The notes under the pieces: model-generated
The model's database searches: none
Seen by the model: only the letters and a program-made list of their open reading frames with translations
What the model was told of the DNA's origin: nothing
Made by a program: the position numbers and the translations under genes
Source of the DNA: Butyrivibrio fibrisolvens
Lineage (GTDB): Bacteria; Bacillota; Clostridia; Lachnospirales; Lachnospiraceae
Assembly (NCBI RefSeq): GCF_037113525.1
Contig: NZ_CP146963.1
Span: forward strand, 186,001-250,000
DNA length: 64,000 nt
Direction of reading: 5' to 3'
Part shown: positions 61,535 to 64,000 of the stretch, one piece after another
Numbering within the stretch: the first letter of the stretch is position 1
Layout of the letters: each line of letters opens with the position of its first letter

Positions 61535-62767
61535 ATGTCATTCGGTGATGAGATAATGCAGGGAGTCATGGATGTGGCCGATACAGTTACCAAGGCTGTT
61601 GAGACCGGTGACTTCAGCAGGCTGAGCAGTGATATATCAGCTTCAGTTAACGGTACTGCACAAAGGTTCAAACAGCAGACGTTAAATAATAAAGTATACA
61701 ATTCGTTTATGTCATCAACTGCTTCGTCTAACAGAAATAATGTCAATATGACAGAGCAGTATATTCTCAACAAGAAAAAGATAAGCGTATTCCAGAAAGC
61801 TCATGTAGGAAAGCTTACAGGAGCCTTTTCCAGTTTTGTTTTAGGTATTTTTACAGTAGTATTTGGTGTTATCACGCTTGTATGCCTTCCAATGGCGATC
61901 GCGGATGCTGAGGCTGTCGGATTTGGAGTATTATTCTTCTTTGCAGCTTTTACAGCGGCCTTTGGAATTGGATGGAAGAGAGCACATGACAAAAAGAATC
62001 TTGCCAAGAAATTTCATTTATTTAAAAAGGCTTTAGGAGACAGAGAATATATATCGATCAGAGAATTTTCAGATCTTGTTCAGATGCCTGAAGATGAAAT
62101 TAAAAAATGGATCAAGAAGATGATAAACAAGGGCGTTCTCATCGGTGCAAGATTTGATGATTCCGAGTCTACACTTATTCTTTCAGAGCATGCTTTTGAT
62201 GAATACAAGAAGTTCCTTCAAAGTCAGCGTGAACAGGAGATGTATAACAGGGCAAGTCAGGTTGATACTCAGGGAATGAATGTAACATCAGATTCTCAGC
62301 ATGTTATAGATGAGGGTAATGAATACCTTGTTAAGGTAAGACAGATCAATGACATGATCCCTGATAATGATGAAGAGCACATGTCAGATAAGCTCTATGC
62401 TCTTGAGAATATCATGAAGAGGATATTCGAGCATGTGGGTCAGCATCCGGAGAAAGCTCAGGATCTTCGTAAGTTCATGAATTATTATCTCCCTACAACG
62501 GAGAAATTATTAAATGCTTATGTACAGCTTGATGCCCAGCCTGAGGTTGGAGACAATATCAAGGATACCAAGAGACAGATATCTGATGCACTTAACACTA
62601 TAAATACAGCTTTTGAGAAGCTTTTTGATGATCTGTTCCAGGAGCAGGCATGGGATATTGCTTCTGATATTTCTGTAATGCAGACTATGATGTCTCAGGA
62701 CGGCCTTATGCAGGGACAGGCCATGGCGGCTCAGGACGGTATGATGCAAAGCCAGACTGGCAACTAA
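61535..62767 (+). CDS. XpaC-like membrane protein
   Basis: A 410-residue protein similar in plan to XpaC (5-bromo-4-chloroindolyl phosphate hydrolysis family). A soluble N-terminus precedes two membrane helices at about 95-120 and 125-145 (FVLGIFTVVFGVITLVCLP; GFGVLFFFAAFTAAFGIGW). A winged-helix-like segment follows (YISIREFSDLVQMPEDEIKKWIKK), then a helical C-domain ending in Met/Gln-rich repeats. XpaC proteins are regularly encoded beside TelA, as here (88 bp downstream); the pair is linked to tellurite or toxic-anion and antimicrobial tolerance. Start at 61535, with GGAGAGG just upstream. Confidence 0.85.
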   Translation: MSFGDEIMQGVMDVADTVTKAVETGDFSRLSSDISASVNGTAQRFKQQTLNNKVYNSFMSSTASSNRNNVNMTEQYILNKKKISVFQKAHVGKLTGAFSSFVLGIFTVVFGVITLVCLPMAIADAEAVGFGVLFFFAAFTAAFGIGWKRAHDKKNLAKKFHLFKKALGDREYISIREFSDLVQMPEDEIKKWIKKMINKGVLIGARFDDSESTLILSEHAFDEYKKFLQSQREQEMYNRASQVDTQGMNVTSDSQHVIDEGNEYLVKVRQINDMIPDNDEEHMSDKLYALENIMKRIFEHVGQHPEKAQDLRKFMNYYLPTTEKLLNAYVQLDAQPEVGDNIKDTKRQISDALNTINTAFEKLFDDLFQEQAWDIASDISVMQTMMSQDGLMQGQAMAAQDGMMQSQTGN

Positions 62768-62854
62768 AATACTAAAGCATATATTTATAAATGCCAAAAA
62801 TACATTTGATAAAGGAATTATTTGAAAATAAGTTTTTAACATTTGGAGGAAAAT

Positions 62855-64000
62855 ATGGAAGGACAGTTTTCAGAATTTAATTCACAGCCATCAGCACCAA
62901 CACTCTCATTCGGAGATCCGCAGCCACAGGCAGCAGCTGCTCAGGCAGCTCCCGCACCTGAGACCAAAGAGCAGAGCACAAGACAGTTTGAAGCAGATGT
63001 TCAGCTGACTCCTGAAGAGCAGAAACAGGTTGATGAATTTGTAAAGCAGATCGATATCACAAATTCCCAGGCAGTAATGAACTACGGTGTTGGAACACAG
63101 AAGAAGCTTGCTGATTTCTCTCAGAAGGCTATTGATAATGTAAGAACAAAGGACATGGGAGAAGTTGGCGACATGCTCTCAGGCCTTGTTACAGAACTTA
63201 AGGATTTTGACGTTGATGAAGAAGAAAAAGGAATCATGTCCTTTTTCAAAAAGAGCGCTAACAGAGTAAATGCTATTAAAGCTAAATATTCTACAGTTGA
63301 GACTAATGTTAATGCCATCACATCAAAGCTTGAGCAGCATCAGGTAACACTGATGAAGGACGTAGCTCTTCTTGATCAGATGTATGCACTTAACCTTAAC
63401 TACTTCAAGGAACTTACAATGTACATTCAGGCTGGTAAGAAGAAGCTTGAAGAAGTAAGATCCACAACACTTGTTGAACTTCAGAACAAGGCTCAGGCAT
63501 CAGGACTTCAGGAAGATGCAGAAAAGGCCAAGGATCTTTCAAACCTTTGCGATAGATTTGAAAAGAAGATCTATGACCTTGAGCTTACTCGTACCATCGC
63601 TATGCAGACCGGACCTCAGATCAGAATGGTACAGTCTTCAGATACAATAATGGCTGAGAAGATCCAGTCTACAATCGTTAACACTATTCCTCTCTGGAAG
63701 AACCAGATGGTAATCGCTATCGGTGTTGAGCATGCTAATCAGGCAGCTAAAGCTGAGCGTGAAGTTAACGATATGACCAATGCACTTCTTAAGAAGAACG
63801 CTGATAAGCTCAAACAGGCTACTATCGCAACAGCCAAGGAATCTGAGAGAGGCATCATAGATATGGAGACGCTTCGCCATACCAACGAGACTCTTATCAG
63901 CACCATCGACGAAGTTCTTGCTATCCAGAAGGATGGAAAAGAAAAGAGAAGAGCCGCCGAAGCCGAACTCGGCCAGATCGAATCCCAGCTTAAGGATAAG
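62855..64000 (+). CDS. Toxic anion resistance protein TelA (3' end outside window)
   Basis: The first 382 residues of a TelA-family protein; the frame is open at the right edge. After a Pro/Ala/Gln-rich start (1-45), the body is almost entirely helical: QVDEFVKQIDITNSQAVMNYGVGTQKKLADFS near 60-90, MSFFKKSANRVNAIKAKYSTVETNVNAIT, TRTIAMQTGPQIRMVQSSDT near 247 and IPLWKNQMVIAIGVEHANQAAKAE near 280, all typical of TelA/KlaA. Family members confer tellurite or peptide resistance, by an unclear mechanism, together with XpaC-like partners. GGAGG lies 7 bases before the ATG. Confidence 0.93.
   Translation, partial: MEGQFSEFNSQPSAPTLSFGDPQPQAAAAQAAPAPETKEQSTRQFEADVQLTPEEQKQVDEFVKQIDITNSQAVMNYGVGTQKKLADFSQKAIDNVRTKDMGEVGDMLSGLVTELKDFDVDEEEKGIMSFFKKSANRVNAIKAKYSTVETNVNAITSKLEQHQVTLMKDVALLDQMYALNLNYFKELTMYIQAGKKKLEEVRSTTLVELQNKAQASGLQEDAEKAKDLSNLCDRFEKKIYDLELTRTIAMQTGPQIRMVQSSDTIMAEKIQSTIVNTIPLWKNQMVIAIGVEHANQAAKAEREVNDMTNALLKKNADKLKQATIATAKESERGIIDMETLRHTNETLISTIDEVLAIQKDGKEKRRAAEAELGQIESQLKDK

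Overview
The window is ordinary low-to-mid G+C Firmicutes chromosome, most likely from a Lachnospiraceae member close to Butyrivibrio (inference). The reasons are: strong AGGAGG-type ribosome sites; a YesM/YesN-type two-component pair; a GH3 beta-glucosidase with permuted domains; S-box (SAM-I) control of metK; LysRS and MetRS that both carry C-terminal tRNA-binding domains; SleB-type wall hydrolases; a lipoprotein serpin; and a LytTR/DUF3021 pair. No rRNA, tRNA, CRISPR array, prophage or transposase gene was recognised. About 47 protein genes, one SRP RNA and one SAM riboswitch are supported.

Layout. 0-9.4 kb: carbohydrate sensing and use (truncated YesM-like kinase, YesN-like regulator, a LacI-type sensor fused to a degenerate GGDEF domain, GH3 beta-glucosidase, carbamate-kinase-like protein). 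9.4-18.5 kb: lipoprotein, Cache chemoreceptor, Tex, coiled-coil SleB hydrolase, SAM riboswitch and metK. 18.5-25.4 kb: dnaE, pfkA, an rRNA methyltransferase and proC. 25.4-33.5 kb: serpin lipoprotein, SH3-SleB hydrolase, NfeD/SPFH pair, MFS transporter and a beta-helix-like lipoprotein. 33.5-43.1 kb: Rgg-like regulator, ornithine carbamoyltransferase, birA, coaX, a small acidic protein, dusB, greA and lysS. 43.5-54.9 kb: membrane protein, LytTR/DUF3021, cation efflux, radical SAM protein, map, metG, hydrolase, acetyltransferase, YesL-like protein and an MsmX/UgpC-type ATPase. 55-64 kb: GH25 lysozyme, CdaR-like regulator, SRP RNA, radical SAM protein, Rrf2, tadA, AraC, XpaC-like protein and TelA (cut by the window end).

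The most unusual content is between the genes. At least two families of very long (about 160-300 bp) near-perfect inverted repeats share conserved tops and conserved internal mismatches. Their outer arms differ completely from copy to copy, although each arm matches its own partner. Family A is at 5343-5637, 23273-23495 and 33479-33775. Family B is at 36184-36348 and, in opposite orientation, 47681-47841. They lie in divergent, tandem and convergent gaps, so they are not simply terminators. A third class is a tandem hairpin unit of 58-64 bp with CATCC-containing loops and covarying stems (39075-39221 and 43414-43554; a related single hairpin at 43121-43215). Two further repeat pairs flank single genes: one the Rgg-like regulator, the other the acidic protein. 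All of these were found by eye. Database searches and cross-genome comparison were not possible here.
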